NCBI GenBank assembly: GCA_002702745.1
Contig: PABM01000027.1
Span: 1-52,464, forward strand
Origin: Flavobacteriaceae bacterium
Lineage (GTDB): Bacteria > Bacteroidota > Bacteroidia > Flavobacteriales > Flavobacteriaceae
DNA length: 52,464 bases
Reading direction: 5' to 3'
Shown here: positions 1 through 9,356 of the stretch, piece after piece
Layout of the letters: each line of letters starts with the position of its first letter
How positions within the stretch are numbered: the first letter of the stretch is position 1
Program-made: the position numbers and the translations under genes
Notes under the pieces: generated by a model
The model's database searches: none
Told to the model about the DNA's origin: nothing
Seen by the model: only the letters and a program-made list of their open reading frames with translations

Positions 1-458
1 TCTAATGCTTTAACTGTTGAAGCACGATCTTCAAGAATGTTATACCAATTTTGAATATTATTTCCAAACCACTCAGGGTGATAATTAAATTCATTGCCAA
101 ATTCCCACATAAGTATTGCAGGATGATCTTTAAATTGATTAACATACCAAGTGTAACTATTTTCATTTAGCATCATAATTACTTTGATTCCTGCGTTGGC
201 GAAAGCATTAAGTTCAGCAGCGTTTGTAATTGCTGCATATGTTCTTATGGTATTAATATTTGCATCAACTAATAGTGGAATATCATCGTTAAATGAATAA
301 CCAGAATTTTCACCATTGCCTTCTCCTCTTGCATAACATATACCGTTTACCCTGTATTCTTGACCATCAACATAAATTTTTCTGTCCTCTACATATACAG
401 ATTGAGCATTTAATTGACTGATGAAAATAAAAAATAATAGAAATAAAACTTTTCTCAT
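1..458 (-). CDS. Secreted glycoside hydrolase, clan GH-A TIM barrel (C-terminus outside window)
   Basis: Only the first 152 residues are in the window; the gene runs off the left edge. Residues 1-19 form a signal peptide (hydrophobic core, then NAQS), so the protein is exported. The visible part starts with a short beta region (YVDGQEYRVNGICY) and continues into a TIM-barrel fold with IRTYA, VIMMLNEN and MWEFGNEFNYHPEW. The Asn-Glu pair at residues 122-123 fits the acid/base glutamate at the end of barrel strand 4 in clan GH-A, as in GH2-like and GH5-like enzymes. The family cannot be fixed without the C-terminus. ATG at 458 lies 4 bases after the stop of the flavin reductase-like gene, so it is probably translated from the aromatic-degradation transcript, which is odd for a polysaccharide enzyme. 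Confidence 0.75.
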   Translation of the reverse strand, partial: MRKVLFLLFFIFISQLNAQSVYVEDRKIYVDGQEYRVNGICYARGEGNGENSGYSFNDDIPLLVDANINTIRTYAAITNAAELNAFANAGIKVIMMLNENSYTWYVNQFKDHPAILMWEFGNEFNYHPEWFGNNIQNWYNILEDRASTVKAL

Positions 459-462
459 AAAT

Positions 463-1356
463 TTAAACTGAAAACAACATTAATATTGCAGATTCTAAAT
501 CATTTTTTTGAAGGAATTCTCTGACCTTTCTGTGTATTAAAATAATTTTTTCTTTTTCGTCAGCTAAACTAATGATTTTTTCCAATCCGTTAGACTCAAT
601 GAATTTATGGATTTCTATTACATTGGGAATCATTTCGATATTACCTAATCTTGCAATGTCGTTTTTAGATAAAACATCAGAATCATTAATATGATTTGGT
701 AGATTGTCAACTCCAATAGCATTTACACCAACTGGTTTTTTGATTTCAAATAAATTATCAGGCTTTATATCTAAATAATAATTACCTCCCATCCTTGCCA
801 CTAAATTTAGCTTTAGTGGATCTATGTCTCCTTTAGAGTCTAAAAATTCTTTATTTATGTGAATCATAAGAATCTCACATATAATCAAGTTTCCAGCTCC
901 GCCATCAGCCCCAAGGCTTATTACATCATTTACCTTGCATTCAAAAGAAATTGGCGACTCAAAGACCCTTGGTGGTGATACTTTTATCGATGAAATTTTT
1001 GTTAAACCAGATTTTACAAACTCGTCTACTCCTCTTTCAAAATATACACTTGATAGCGAGGTTGGTTCAACAATATTTTTATCTATAAGATTAATTACAA
1101 CCTCCTTATTTTCTTGAATATTTGCCAGTGTATCTTTTTTGGAATTATCGGTAACCCTATTAGCAGGGGAAAAGACCAAAACGGGGGGAGCTGCACTGAA
1201 CACATTAAAATAACTAAATGGACTTAAATTAACATTTCCATTAGAGTCAATTGTACTTGCGAGAGCTATAGGTCGTGGGGTTACAGTATTCAAAAGAATT
1301 TTGTGTACCTCGCCAGTATTGAGATCTTTAGGGTCAATTGTCTTAAAATTTTTCAT
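463..1356 (-). CDS. Flavin reductase-like (FMN-binding split barrel) protein of the Phe/Tyr degradation operon
   Basis: 297 residues from ATG 1356. A longer reading from 1422 is possible but would overlap the end of fahA by 65 bases; ATG 1356 sits 1 base after the fahA stop, so I chose it. Residues about 10-200 look like the flavin reductase-like family: TVTPRPIALASTID, NLSPFSYFNVFSAAPPVLVFSP, and GAGNLIICEIL match its FMN-binding regions. About 95 further residues at the C-terminus lie outside that fold and are not recognised. Fifth and last aromatic-degradation gene in the run, after hmgA, hpd, the hydroxylase and fahA. Its role in the pathway is not established; supplying reduced flavin, or a ring-modification step, are guesses. 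No signal peptide, so cytoplasmic. Confidence 0.8.
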   Translation of the reverse strand: MKNFKTIDPKDLNTGEVHKILLNTVTPRPIALASTIDSNGNVNLSPFSYFNVFSAAPPVLVFSPANRVTDNSKKDTLANIQENKEVVINLIDKNIVEPTSLSSVYFERGVDEFVKSGLTKISSIKVSPPRVFESPISFECKVNDVISLGADGGAGNLIICEILMIHINKEFLDSKGDIDPLKLNLVARMGGNYYLDIKPDNLFEIKKPVGVNAIGVDNLPNHINDSDVLSKNDIARLGNIEMIPNVIEIHKFIESNGLEKIISLADEKEKIILIHRKVREFLQKNDLESAILMLFSV

Positions 1357-1357
1357 A

Positions 1358-2596
1358 TCAAATTGAAGGTAATAATTTTGATTTAACTTCTCCAAAACCA
1401 ACTCTAATATTATCTTTTTCACAATATCCTCGTATGATCACTGAATCATAATCTTCAATGAATGTTCTTGATGAACCATCATTTAATTCAATATTTTTTT
1501 TACCTCCCCAGGATAATTCAAGCATTGAACCGTACGAATCCTTAGATTTTCCGCTTATTGTTCCAGAGGCCATCATATCTCCAACATTTAAATTACATCC
1601 ATTAATAGTATGATGGGCAATTTGCTGACTCATATTCCAATACATATACTTAAAATTTGATTTACAAACAATTGTTTCAATATTTGTTTCTTCTGGTAAA
1701 ATAGAAACAGATAGATTTATATCATAGTTCTTTAAACCATTGAATTTTAAATAGTCAAGTACTTCGGGATTTTGAATTGGACCCGCAACTCTAAAATTAT
1801 CAAGTGCCTCAATAGTAACTACCCAAGGAGAAATTGAAGAAGCAAAACTTTTACCTAAAAATGGGCCAAGCGGAACATACTCCCATTTTTGAATATCTCT
1901 AGCTGACCAATCATTAAATAAAACTTTTCCAAAAATATAATTATCAGCATCATCAGTTTTTATGGATGATCCTAAAGATGATTTCTTACCTATAATATAC
2001 CCCATTTCAAGTTCAAAGTCTATTCTTTTTGAAGAAGTGAAAACAGGCTTATCAGAGTCTACAGGCATTACCTGACCTTGAGGTCTAAAAATGTCAATAC
2101 CACTTACAATTATGGATGATGCTCTACCATGATAACCTACGGGTAAATGCCTCCAGTTTGGAAGTAATGGATTTGAAGGATCTCTAAACATTGACCCAAT
2201 ATTAGTAGCATGCTCAATACTAGAATAAAAATCAGTGTAGTCACCTACTTTAACAGGTAAATGCATTTCAGTTTCATTCATTGGAATTATTACAATAGAA
2301 CTCATTTTAATCTTAGAACTCTCATCTGTAAGCTGCTGTTGTATAATTTCTCTGACCTTATTTGTTTTATTTTTTCCGAGATTAATAAAATCATTTAAAA
2401 AATTATTTTCAAACACATTATTATTAATATTTAAATCTTTAAAAATATCTAATTCATTACACGCTAAAAGATCAATTATATTATTTCCAATAGCAATACC
2501 AACTCTTTTTGAATTCTTATTTGTAGAGAAAATCCCAAATGGTAAGTTATATATTGAAAAATCTGAATTTTTTGGTATTTCTATCCAAGTGTTCAT
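1358..2596 (-). CDS. fahA: Fumarylacetoacetase
   Basis: Hydrolyses fumarylacetoacetate to fumarate and acetoacetate, the last step of Phe/Tyr degradation (EC 3.7.1.2), in the cytoplasm. 412 residues, the normal family length. An N-terminal SH3-like domain (about 1-110) is followed by the catalytic domain. Visible hallmarks: DYTDF at 119-123 and His129 of the active site, GYHGRASS at about 154-161, SSKRIDFELEMG with the metal-binding glutamates 195 and 197, and FNDWSARDIQKWEYVPLGPF with Asp229. The start overlaps the stop of the upstream hydroxylase gene by 4 bases (ATGA), implying translational coupling. Identification is firm. Confidence 0.96.
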   Translation of the reverse strand: MNTWIEIPKNSDFSIYNLPFGIFSTNKNSKRVGIAIGNNIIDLLACNELDIFKDLNINNNVFENNFLNDFINLGKNKTNKVREIIQQQLTDESSKIKMSSIVIIPMNETEMHLPVKVGDYTDFYSSIEHATNIGSMFRDPSNPLLPNWRHLPVGYHGRASSIIVSGIDIFRPQGQVMPVDSDKPVFTSSKRIDFELEMGYIIGKKSSLGSSIKTDDADNYIFGKVLFNDWSARDIQKWEYVPLGPFLGKSFASSISPWVVTIEALDNFRVAGPIQNPEVLDYLKFNGLKNYDINLSVSILPEETNIETIVCKSNFKYMYWNMSQQIAHHTINGCNLNVGDMMASGTISGKSKDSYGSMLELSWGGKKNIELNDGSSRTFIEDYDSVIIRGYCEKDNIRVGFGEVKSKLLPSI

Positions 2597-4344
2597 TTTA
2601 TAAGTTTTAATCCGTTATCAATTAAATCAGTGAATTTATCATTTTTTCTTAGTTCTGTTAAAGATTTTTTAACCTTATCTCGAAGATCAGATTTTGTTTC
2701 AAATAAAATCTCATAAATTTCAAGTAATATTAACCACTCATGATTATAATTGCTAATAATATTATTATAAATACTGGAGATTTTTTTCAATTCAATGTGT
2801 CCAGACTGCCTAATATTTTTAACCTCTCCATATAATTTGTGTAATTGTAGATTTTTGTTATTATAAACGATTTGCTCTAATGTTGATTTTGGTAGTTTAT
2901 AATTGTTTAAGAATGAATTATCGTCTGCAGGTCCTGCAAAAACTGATACAACCTTTTTTCCAACAGCCATATCAAAGACACCCCACTCGGGTTTGAATAA
3001 AAACTCATCATTATAAGTTACACTACAGTCTTTAAAACTGATTAACTGAATTTTTCCCTTAATATCCCGCTTTCCGGTAATTATAATTCCTTTTACTAAG
3101 ATACCTCCTTCAAATTTCAACTGTGAATATTCTCCTTCTATAATCCCATATGCTTCCAAATCTTTTGGAGACATATCTTCAATTGCTAAATTTATTCCTT
3201 CTAATTTTCCTACAGGCGAACCAAAACCATCTTTGTGATAATTAATTCCATGGCCGATTAATTCTTTATTATTATTTGCTAAGGCTGTTGAAGAGGAAGA
3301 TTGAATGTATATAGGTTTGTCATCAAATGAAATAACCCTTGTGAAAATTGAAGAAATCTGAATTCCGGTTGATAATTGAATTGTACCCATTTTTTTTGAA
3401 TTAATGACTTTCTCAACTGAACTTAAACCTCCAATTCTTACACACATTTTATTAGCAAATTTTTCTAATACATAACTTAGATGAGAAAATGTCGGAGTAA
3501 CAAAAAGATGAGGTTGAGCAGAGGTGATATCAAAGTTCGTTTCAGCTGCTTCTATTGAATATGGAATTTTTTTAATATCCTCTGACAGACAATCTTTACT
3601 TTCTTCAATTGACGATAATAATCCAGCTCCATATATTTTTGGATTATTAATGTCGCCGATTAAACCATATTCTACACTCCACCAATGTAGATTTCTTATT
3701 TTAGCCATCTCTGAAAGCTCGCTTAATTCACTTTGAATTTTTTCAACTTTTTTTGTAGCGATTGCGATATCTTCTTCTTTTGAATTTGGATTTTCTTTTA
3801 GAATAGAAAGTTCTCTAATAGCATCAAATATTTTATCATCTTCTTGAGAAGAAATAGCTTTACTACCAAGTTGTCCAAATCTCCTCAAATACTCAGCATA
3901 CTCAGGATTTGCAATAATCGGAGCATGACCGGCAGCTTCATGTATGATATCAGGTGCAGGAGTATATCCAATATGATCTATTGTTCTTATTTCAGATGAA
4001 ATAACAAGTACATTGTGAGCTTGAAAAGCCATAAACGCATTGGGAGGAATAAAACCATCCACAGCTACGGCTGCCCAACCTATGTCCTTTAAAATTCTAT
4101 TCATCCCCTCCATTCTGGGGATTTTATCTATTGAAATTCCCGTTAGTTTTAAACCATCTATATAGGAATCATGAGCATATTTTCTTAAATAATTTAAATT
4201 TAATCTCATAACATATCTCCAAACTGACTGATTTTGATATGTGTATTCACTGTATGGTTGTTTAATAATGTAGGGATGTAAACTTTTTGGTAATTTTGAA
4301 GTTACTTCATTAAACTCAATTTCTAAATCTCCTTTTTTTGTCAT
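2593..4344 (-). CDS. phhA: Aromatic amino acid hydroxylase (phenylalanine 4-monooxygenase type) with long C-terminal extension
   Basis: Likely hydroxylates Phe to Tyr using tetrahydropterin and non-haem iron. The catalytic part is residues about 20-270: PDIIHEAAGHAP at 131-142 carries the iron ligands His135 and His140, and WWSVEYGL at 221-228 carries Glu225, the complete 2-His-1-Glu triad of the family. Typical bacterial enzymes are about 260-300 residues; this one has 583, and residues about 280-583 have no motif I recognise. I infer the long form found in Bacteroidota. Second to last in the run hmgA-hpd-phhA-fahA, 5 bases after hpd and overlapping fahA by 4 bases. No pterin dehydratase gene is visible nearby. 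Substrate preference (Phe rather than Tyr or Trp) is inferred from the operon. Confidence 0.9.
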   Translation of the reverse strand: MTKKGDLEIEFNEVTSKLPKSLHPYIIKQPYSEYTYQNQSVWRYVMRLNLNYLRKYAHDSYIDGLKLTGISIDKIPRMEGMNRILKDIGWAAVAVDGFIPPNAFMAFQAHNVLVISSEIRTIDHIGYTPAPDIIHEAAGHAPIIANPEYAEYLRRFGQLGSKAISSQEDDKIFDAIRELSILKENPNSKEEDIAIATKKVEKIQSELSELSEMAKIRNLHWWSVEYGLIGDINNPKIYGAGLLSSIEESKDCLSEDIKKIPYSIEAAETNFDITSAQPHLFVTPTFSHLSYVLEKFANKMCVRIGGLSSVEKVINSKKMGTIQLSTGIQISSIFTRVISFDDKPIYIQSSSSTALANNNKELIGHGINYHKDGFGSPVGKLEGINLAIEDMSPKDLEAYGIIEGEYSQLKFEGGILVKGIIITGKRDIKGKIQLISFKDCSVTYNDEFLFKPEWGVFDMAVGKKVVSVFAGPADDNSFLNNYKLPKSTLEQIVYNNKNLQLHKLYGEVKNIRQSGHIELKKISSIYNNIISNYNHEWLILLEIYEILFETKSDLRDKVKKSLTELRKNDKFTDLIDNGLKLIK

Positions 4345-4349
4345 ACAGT

Positions 4350-5468
4350 TTAAAGTGTTCCCCTATTCCTTTGCTCACTTTCAATTGCTAAGAATAAAGC
4401 TTTAAAATTTCCTTTTCCAAACGAATTAGCGCCTCTTCTTTGAATAATTTCAAAAAATATTGTTGGTCTGTCAACTAGTGGTTTTGTAAAAATCTGTAGT
4501 AGATATCCATCGTCATCACGATCAATTAATATCCCGTTTTCCCTTAATAACTCGACATCCTCCTGAATATGCCCTACCCTATCGATTAAATCATCATAGT
4601 AGGTTTCAGGAACATATAAGAATTCTATTCCTCTATTTTTCATTTCGCTAACTGTTGCTATAATATCATCAGTAGCCAAAGCCAAATGTTGAACACCAGC
4701 GCCGTTATAAAAGTCAAGATACTCCTCTATTTGTGATTTGTTTAGTCCCTCAGCAGGTTCGTTAATTGGAAATTTTACCCTACCGTTTCCGTTACTCATC
4801 ACTTTACTCATTAAAGCTGTATATTCCGTTGAAATATCATTATCGTCAAATGAAACAATTTGTGTGAAGCCCAAGACGTCTCTGTAAAAATTACACCATT
4901 TATTCATTTCATTCCACCCTACATTACCAACGATATGATCAACATATTTTAATCCTATTTGTCCAGACAAATTATTATTCTTCCATTCTTTATATCCAGG
5001 AAGAAATACTCCGTTATAATTCTTTCTTTCAATAAATAAGTGCACTGTTTCACCATAAGTGTATATACCAGATTTAACAATAATACCATTTTCATCAGAA
5101 ATTTCGATAGGCTCGATAAATGATTTTGCACCTCTTTTAATCGTCTCTTCGTATGATTTAAGGGAGTCTTCTACAAGAAAAGCAATAACTTTTACTCCGT
5201 CACCATGCTTTGTATAATGATCATTAATTTCAGATTTTTCGACATAAGATGAGGTTAAAACAAATCTAATTTTATCCTGTTTTATAACATATGAAACTTT
5301 AGAGTTATCACCAGTTTCGAGACCTGAATATGCTTCTGATTCAAATCCTAAAGCGTTATTATAGAAATAAGCTGATTGTTTTGCATTTCCAACATAAAAT
5401 TCAATATAGTCAACACCTAAAATTGGCAAAAAATCTTTTGCATCATTAAAAATTTTATCAATCTTCAT
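4350..5468 (-). CDS. hpd: 4-Hydroxyphenylpyruvate dioxygenase
   Basis: Converts 4-hydroxyphenylpyruvate to homogentisate (EC 1.13.11.27), cytoplasmic, Fe(II)-dependent. 372 residues, normal for the family, built of two glyoxalase/VOC domains. The three iron ligands are visible in order: His178 in YVDHIVGNV, His261 in GAGVQHLALAT, and Glu340 in FFEIIQRRG. The C-terminal gate region GFGKGNFKALF is represented by SFGKGNFKALFLAIE. Lies 6 bases after hmgA and 5 bases before phhA on the same strand, so almost certainly co-transcribed with them. The motifs exclude the related hydroxymandelate synthase less strictly, but the operon context makes hpd the clear choice. Confidence 0.96.
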   Translation of the reverse strand: MKIDKIFNDAKDFLPILGVDYIEFYVGNAKQSAYFYNNALGFESEAYSGLETGDNSKVSYVIKQDKIRFVLTSSYVEKSEINDHYTKHGDGVKVIAFLVEDSLKSYEETIKRGAKSFIEPIEISDENGIIVKSGIYTYGETVHLFIERKNYNGVFLPGYKEWKNNNLSGQIGLKYVDHIVGNVGWNEMNKWCNFYRDVLGFTQIVSFDDNDISTEYTALMSKVMSNGNGRVKFPINEPAEGLNKSQIEEYLDFYNGAGVQHLALATDDIIATVSEMKNRGIEFLYVPETYYDDLIDRVGHIQEDVELLRENGILIDRDDDGYLLQIFTKPLVDRPTIFFEIIQRRGANSFGKGNFKALFLAIESEQRNRGTL

Positions 5469-5474
5469 TTATAA

Positions 5475-6641
5475 TTATTTATTTTTTTCTAACCAAGACT
5501 GGTAATAATTTCCGTCATCGATTTTGACAGCATAATCGGTAACTTTCAGTGGTTGAAATGTATCAACCATTACCGCAAGTTCTTTTGTTTCTTTTTTTCC
5601 AATACTTTTTTCCATTAATCCAGGATGAGGACCGTGCGGAATTCCAGCTGGATGAAGACTAATATAGCCTTCATCAACATTTTTCCTACTCATAAAATCA
5701 CCGTCAACATAATAAATAACTTCATCTGAATCTATATTACTATGATTATAAGGGGCGGGAATAGCATTTGGATGGTAATCATAGAGTCTAGGAACAAAAG
5801 AACAAATAACAAAATTACTGGTTTCAAAAGTCTGATGAACCGGTGGTGGTTGGTGGATTCTTCCGGTGATTGGTTCGAAATCATGAATTGAAAACTTGTA
5901 AGGATAATTATAACCATCCCACCCAACAATACTAAACGGATGAGCTGCATAAAGACATTCATGAATAGAATCATTCTTTTTAATTTTTAAAAGAAAATCT
6001 CCAGTTTCATCAAAGGTTTCTAATTTACTTGGGGGGTGCAAATCTCTCTCGCAATAGGGAGAACTTTCTAAATGTTGACCAAACCAATTTCTATATCTCT
6101 TTGGTGTATAGACCGGAGATTTTGATTCAACTATAAATAGCCTATTATTCTCTTCGTTAAAATCGATTTGATATATGACTCCGCGTGGAATCACTAAATA
6201 ATCACCATACTTAAAATCTATATTTCCTAAAAAAGTTCTAAGCTTTCCAGATCCCTTGTGTATAAAAATAACTTCATCAGAGTCGGTGTTTTTGTAAAAA
6301 TAATCACTGAGGGATTTAGTAGGAGATGCCAAAGAAATTTGACAGGTATTATTAAATAATATTATTTTTCTGCTTTTTAAAAAATCATGTTCTTTTTCAA
6401 TGTTAAAACCCACTAACATCATGGACTTTAAGTTATTTTCAATTGAAGCTTTGGGAGATATAGAGTAGGTATTTAATATTTCTTTAACCTGAGTAGGTCT
6501 CTGCGTGTGATACATTAATGAGGACATTCCATCAAAACCAATCGTACCAAAAAGTTCTTCATAATAAAATTTACCATTTTTATTTTTAAAAATAGTATGT
6601 CTTTTACCAGGTATATCTCCTAGTTTGTGATATCTAGGCAT
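5475..6641 (-). CDS. hmgA: Homogentisate 1,2-dioxygenase
   Basis: Opens the homogentisate ring to maleylacetoacetate (EC 1.13.11.5). 388 residues, cupin fold. The likely iron-binding region is NHSNIDSDEVIYY (His300 and Glu307) and PHGPHPG (His336); the spacing between the first His and Glu is one residue longer than in the human enzyme, as judged by eye. Other hallmarks are GWDGYNYPY and PPPVHQTFE. First gene of the aromatic-degradation operon and only 51 bases downstream of the GH5 gene stop. A 14-base palindrome at 6663-6676 lies just upstream and could be an operator. No signal peptide. Confidence 0.93.
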   Translation of the reverse strand: MPRYHKLGDIPGKRHTIFKNKNGKFYYEELFGTIGFDGMSSLMYHTQRPTQVKEILNTYSISPKASIENNLKSMMLVGFNIEKEHDFLKSRKIILFNNTCQISLASPTKSLSDYFYKNTDSDEVIFIHKGSGKLRTFLGNIDFKYGDYLVIPRGVIYQIDFNEENNRLFIVESKSPVYTPKRYRNWFGQHLESSPYCERDLHPPSKLETFDETGDFLLKIKKNDSIHECLYAAHPFSIVGWDGYNYPYKFSIHDFEPITGRIHQPPPVHQTFETSNFVICSFVPRLYDYHPNAIPAPYNHSNIDSDEVIYYVDGDFMSRKNVDEGYISLHPAGIPHGPHPGLMEKSIGKKETKELAVMVDTFQPLKVTDYAVKIDDGNYYQSWLEKNK

Positions 6642-6662
6642 ATTTAGTTTGTTTCTTTAAAA

Positions 6663-6676
6663 TTACAAAATTGTAA
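6663..6676. promoter_or_regulatory. Palindrome upstream of hmgA, candidate operator
   Basis: TTACAA-AA-TTGTAA: two perfect 6-base arms around a 2-base centre, ending 22 bases upstream of the hmgA start codon in the only sizeable gap between the PUL genes and the aromatic-degradation genes. Position and symmetry suit a dimeric transcription factor site. AT-rich DNA makes chance palindromes common, so this is a candidate only. Confidence 0.35.
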
Positions 6677-6692
6677 ATAGACTAAAAAACAA

Positions 6693-9353
6693 TTAATTTT
6701 TTATGAATAATTTTGATTGAGTTTGATGACTAGAGGATATTTTTAACAAATAAATACCATTTTCATATCGATCAATATTTATAAATTTATCATCAAATGA
6801 TTCGTATATTTTTTTACCCATAAGATCAAATACTTCGACTTTGTAATTTTGAAGTAATGTACGTATGTTTAAAATTCTAGATGTTGGATTTGGATAGATT
6901 TTTAGTTTGTTGTGTGTTGACTCTTCTAAACCCATTGAATTCCCTAAGTAATCAAACTCAATCCAATTAATATTAAAACCTGGCTGATTTACTGTCATGG
7001 TTAGGGTGTATGCACCTTCGTTGATATTAACAATTGAAGTAGTTGTTTGCCAATTTTGCCATCCTCCGGTTATTGGCACTGAAATATTTGTTAAATTATA
7101 CTCTTCAATTCCATCTTCTAATTTTAAAGAAATAATACCACCCTGCCATTCAGATGCAACTCTAAAATTTATCTCATACTGTCCTGTTTCCTCAACTAGA
7201 ACTTGATACTTTGCGTAGTCACCAACATCAGTATACCCAAAATTAAATCCACCTCCTACGTCATAACAATCCTCGATAACATAACCATCTTGATCAATAA
7301 AGTCCTCAACTTGAATTATTCCAGGGATTAAATGCCTGTCCTCTAAATTATTAAAAACAGGAAAATCATTAAATTCAGGGAGATATTCATCAAAACCTGA
7401 TAATATTTGATCAGACGTATAGTTTGTTAACTTGATTTCACTTGCAAATGAAAATTGTTCTGTCGATTCTATAAGCAAGATTCTGTTATTTTGTTGATCA
7501 ATATTGATTGATGAAATATCAACGAAATTATCGTCAATCTTAATACCAAAAATAGAATTGTTAAAATCTTGTCCTGACAAGATTGGTTGGTTTAATAAAA
7601 CACCAATATTATAATTGTCGATCGTGTATGCTTGACTTATCGCAAAATCTGGAATATTTTGACTCTTTAAAAAATTAAAATTATATAAATTATAACCTCC
7701 TTGATTCATATATACTTTAAATTTATAATTACCTTCTGTGAGATAAATATTTGGTGTTAACTTATTTATAAAGTTATTCCAGTTTCCAGTGCTGTATAAA
7801 TAAATATTTTCTGCAATAGGTTGATCATTAAATAATAATGACATATTACCAGAGTATTCACCAGAATATCTGGTTATTAAATTATAGTAACCTGTATTTT
7901 CTACATCTACAGTATAAATCAGCCATTCATCGCTATCCGTAAACGCAATATGAAAACCATTACCATCAGCGTCACTGTTGTTTTGAATATCTACCCCATC
8001 ATTTCTATATTGCCAGCCCTGATTCCATGCCTGAAATTCATTAGTACTTACATGGTATGTAGCAAAATCTTTATCATAATATGAAATACCTTGAGTCCCC
8101 AAATCATAATCGCTGGCATTAATAATTCCAGGAATTGAATTTTGAGAAAAAGGAATTAATTCTGATGAATTTGGCTGTCTTAACATTGCATCAGTAACAT
8201 CTTTTTGGTATTTATTATTTGAAATATGTGAATCTTCTGCCAATTCCATTAAGCCGTCTACTGCACTTTGTATGGAAGGGGCGCTAACCTCATCCCTAAA
8301 ATAATTTACTAAATTATCATAGTTTAGATTGGAATCAAATGAAAAGGGTGCAGATATAGATTCTAATTTTTTCCATGGCCAAAAGGCCCATCCAATATTA
8401 TTTTCCTCGAAGACTTTAATTGATTCTGTAAACCATTGATTAGAATTTTCTCCAGCCTCACCCATCCATAAAGGAATATTAAATTGAGATCTTATCCAAG
8501 TAACCCAATCCAGTGAATCATTATAACTCCAGTACTTATGAAAGCTATATACCAAATTATCATCCCAAGGTGGAGTCAACCCAGAAAAATCATTTGCATA
8601 CCAATTACCCTCAATAAAAATTATGTGATTATTATCGTAAATTCTAATTTCATCTGTAATATCTATATATAAATTTCTTAACTCGTATTCTTGTAAACTC
8701 CAATGTGTTTCGTTTAATAAATCATAGCCTCCAATCCAAGGTTCATCCTTGTATCTTTCAGCTATTTTTCCCCATAGGGCTATGGTTTTATTTTTATTTT
8801 CTGAGCTTTCCCATAAGGATGGTAAAGAAGGATTATAGTCATTTATGTCAGATCCAGACCCCTGACCTCCTGGAGCTGCATGTAAATCCAATATTAAGTA
8901 AATGCTATTGGCTTCACACCAATCAAGCAAATTATCAACCATTGAAAAACCCAGATCCAGCCATGTATGTTCCCCCAAAACAGGTTCATCTTGAATTGGG
9001 AGTGTAAAAAGATTATAGTGGATTGGAAGTCTTATGCTATTAAATCCAAAACTTGCTATCGAATCAACATCTGCTTGAGTAATAAAATTTTCATACCATG
9101 AATAATAAAAGTTCTCGGTATTTTCTTGTCCAATAAATTCAATTAATTTTTCTTTGAATTCGTTTTGAGAGTTAGCCGCTCCAGTAAATTGTAATAAATA
9201 TGGTTCCTGAAGCATCCATCCTCCAAGGTTAATTCCCCTGAGAATTACATTATTATTCTGATCATCTATTAAATTTTGCCCCTCTGTAGTTAAATTTTGC
9301 GAATAAAATATACTTGCATGAAAAAATGAAAAAATGAAAATTAATTTCTTCAT
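6693..9353 (-). CDS. Secreted GH5 glycoside hydrolase with two CBM6-like modules and T9SS sorting domain
   Basis: 886 residues. Signal peptide 1-19. The GH5 catalytic domain spans about 30-355: VILRGINLGGWMLQEP near the start, GGYDLLNETHW with acid/base Glu215, SFHKYW, and PLWMGEAGE with nucleophile Glu299. Two beta-sandwich carbohydrate-binding regions of CBM6 type follow at about 405-565 and 675-800. The C-terminus (about 815-886) is a T9SS type A sorting domain (KIYPNPTSRILNIRT, GIYLLKISS). The protein should be exported to the surface or medium. The GINLGGW start resembles beta-glucan-active GH5 members, so a beta-glucan such as laminarin is a reasonable but unproven substrate. Fourth gene of the susC operon, 3 bases after the lipoprotein gene. 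Confidence 0.92.
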   Translation of the reverse strand: MKKLIFIFSFFHASIFYSQNLTTEGQNLIDDQNNNVILRGINLGGWMLQEPYLLQFTGAANSQNEFKEKLIEFIGQENTENFYYSWYENFITQADVDSIASFGFNSIRLPIHYNLFTLPIQDEPVLGEHTWLDLGFSMVDNLLDWCEANSIYLILDLHAAPGGQGSGSDINDYNPSLPSLWESSENKNKTIALWGKIAERYKDEPWIGGYDLLNETHWSLQEYELRNLYIDITDEIRIYDNNHIIFIEGNWYANDFSGLTPPWDDNLVYSFHKYWSYNDSLDWVTWIRSQFNIPLWMGEAGENSNQWFTESIKVFEENNIGWAFWPWKKLESISAPFSFDSNLNYDNLVNYFRDEVSAPSIQSAVDGLMELAEDSHISNNKYQKDVTDAMLRQPNSSELIPFSQNSIPGIINASDYDLGTQGISYYDKDFATYHVSTNEFQAWNQGWQYRNDGVDIQNNSDADGNGFHIAFTDSDEWLIYTVDVENTGYYNLITRYSGEYSGNMSLLFNDQPIAENIYLYSTGNWNNFINKLTPNIYLTEGNYKFKVYMNQGGYNLYNFNFLKSQNIPDFAISQAYTIDNYNIGVLLNQPILSGQDFNNSIFGIKIDDNFVDISSINIDQQNNRILLIESTEQFSFASEIKLTNYTSDQILSGFDEYLPEFNDFPVFNNLEDRHLIPGIIQVEDFIDQDGYVIEDCYDVGGGFNFGYTDVGDYAKYQVLVEETGQYEINFRVASEWQGGIISLKLEDGIEEYNLTNISVPITGGWQNWQTTTSIVNINEGAYTLTMTVNQPGFNINWIEFDYLGNSMGLEESTHNKLKIYPNPTSRILNIRTLLQNYKVEVFDLMGKKIYESFDDKFINIDRYENGIYLLKISSSHQTQSKLFIKN

Positions 9354-9356
9354 AGA

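Noticed and set aside
1357..1422. Upstream in-frame start for the flavin reductase-like gene
   Set aside because: It would overlap the 3' end of fahA by 65 bases and adds residues unlike the family; ATG 1356 directly follows the fahA stop.
8705..9007. Open frame of 100 codons opposite GH5
   Set aside because: Antisense to the catalytic domain with no recognisable motif; a shadow of the real gene.
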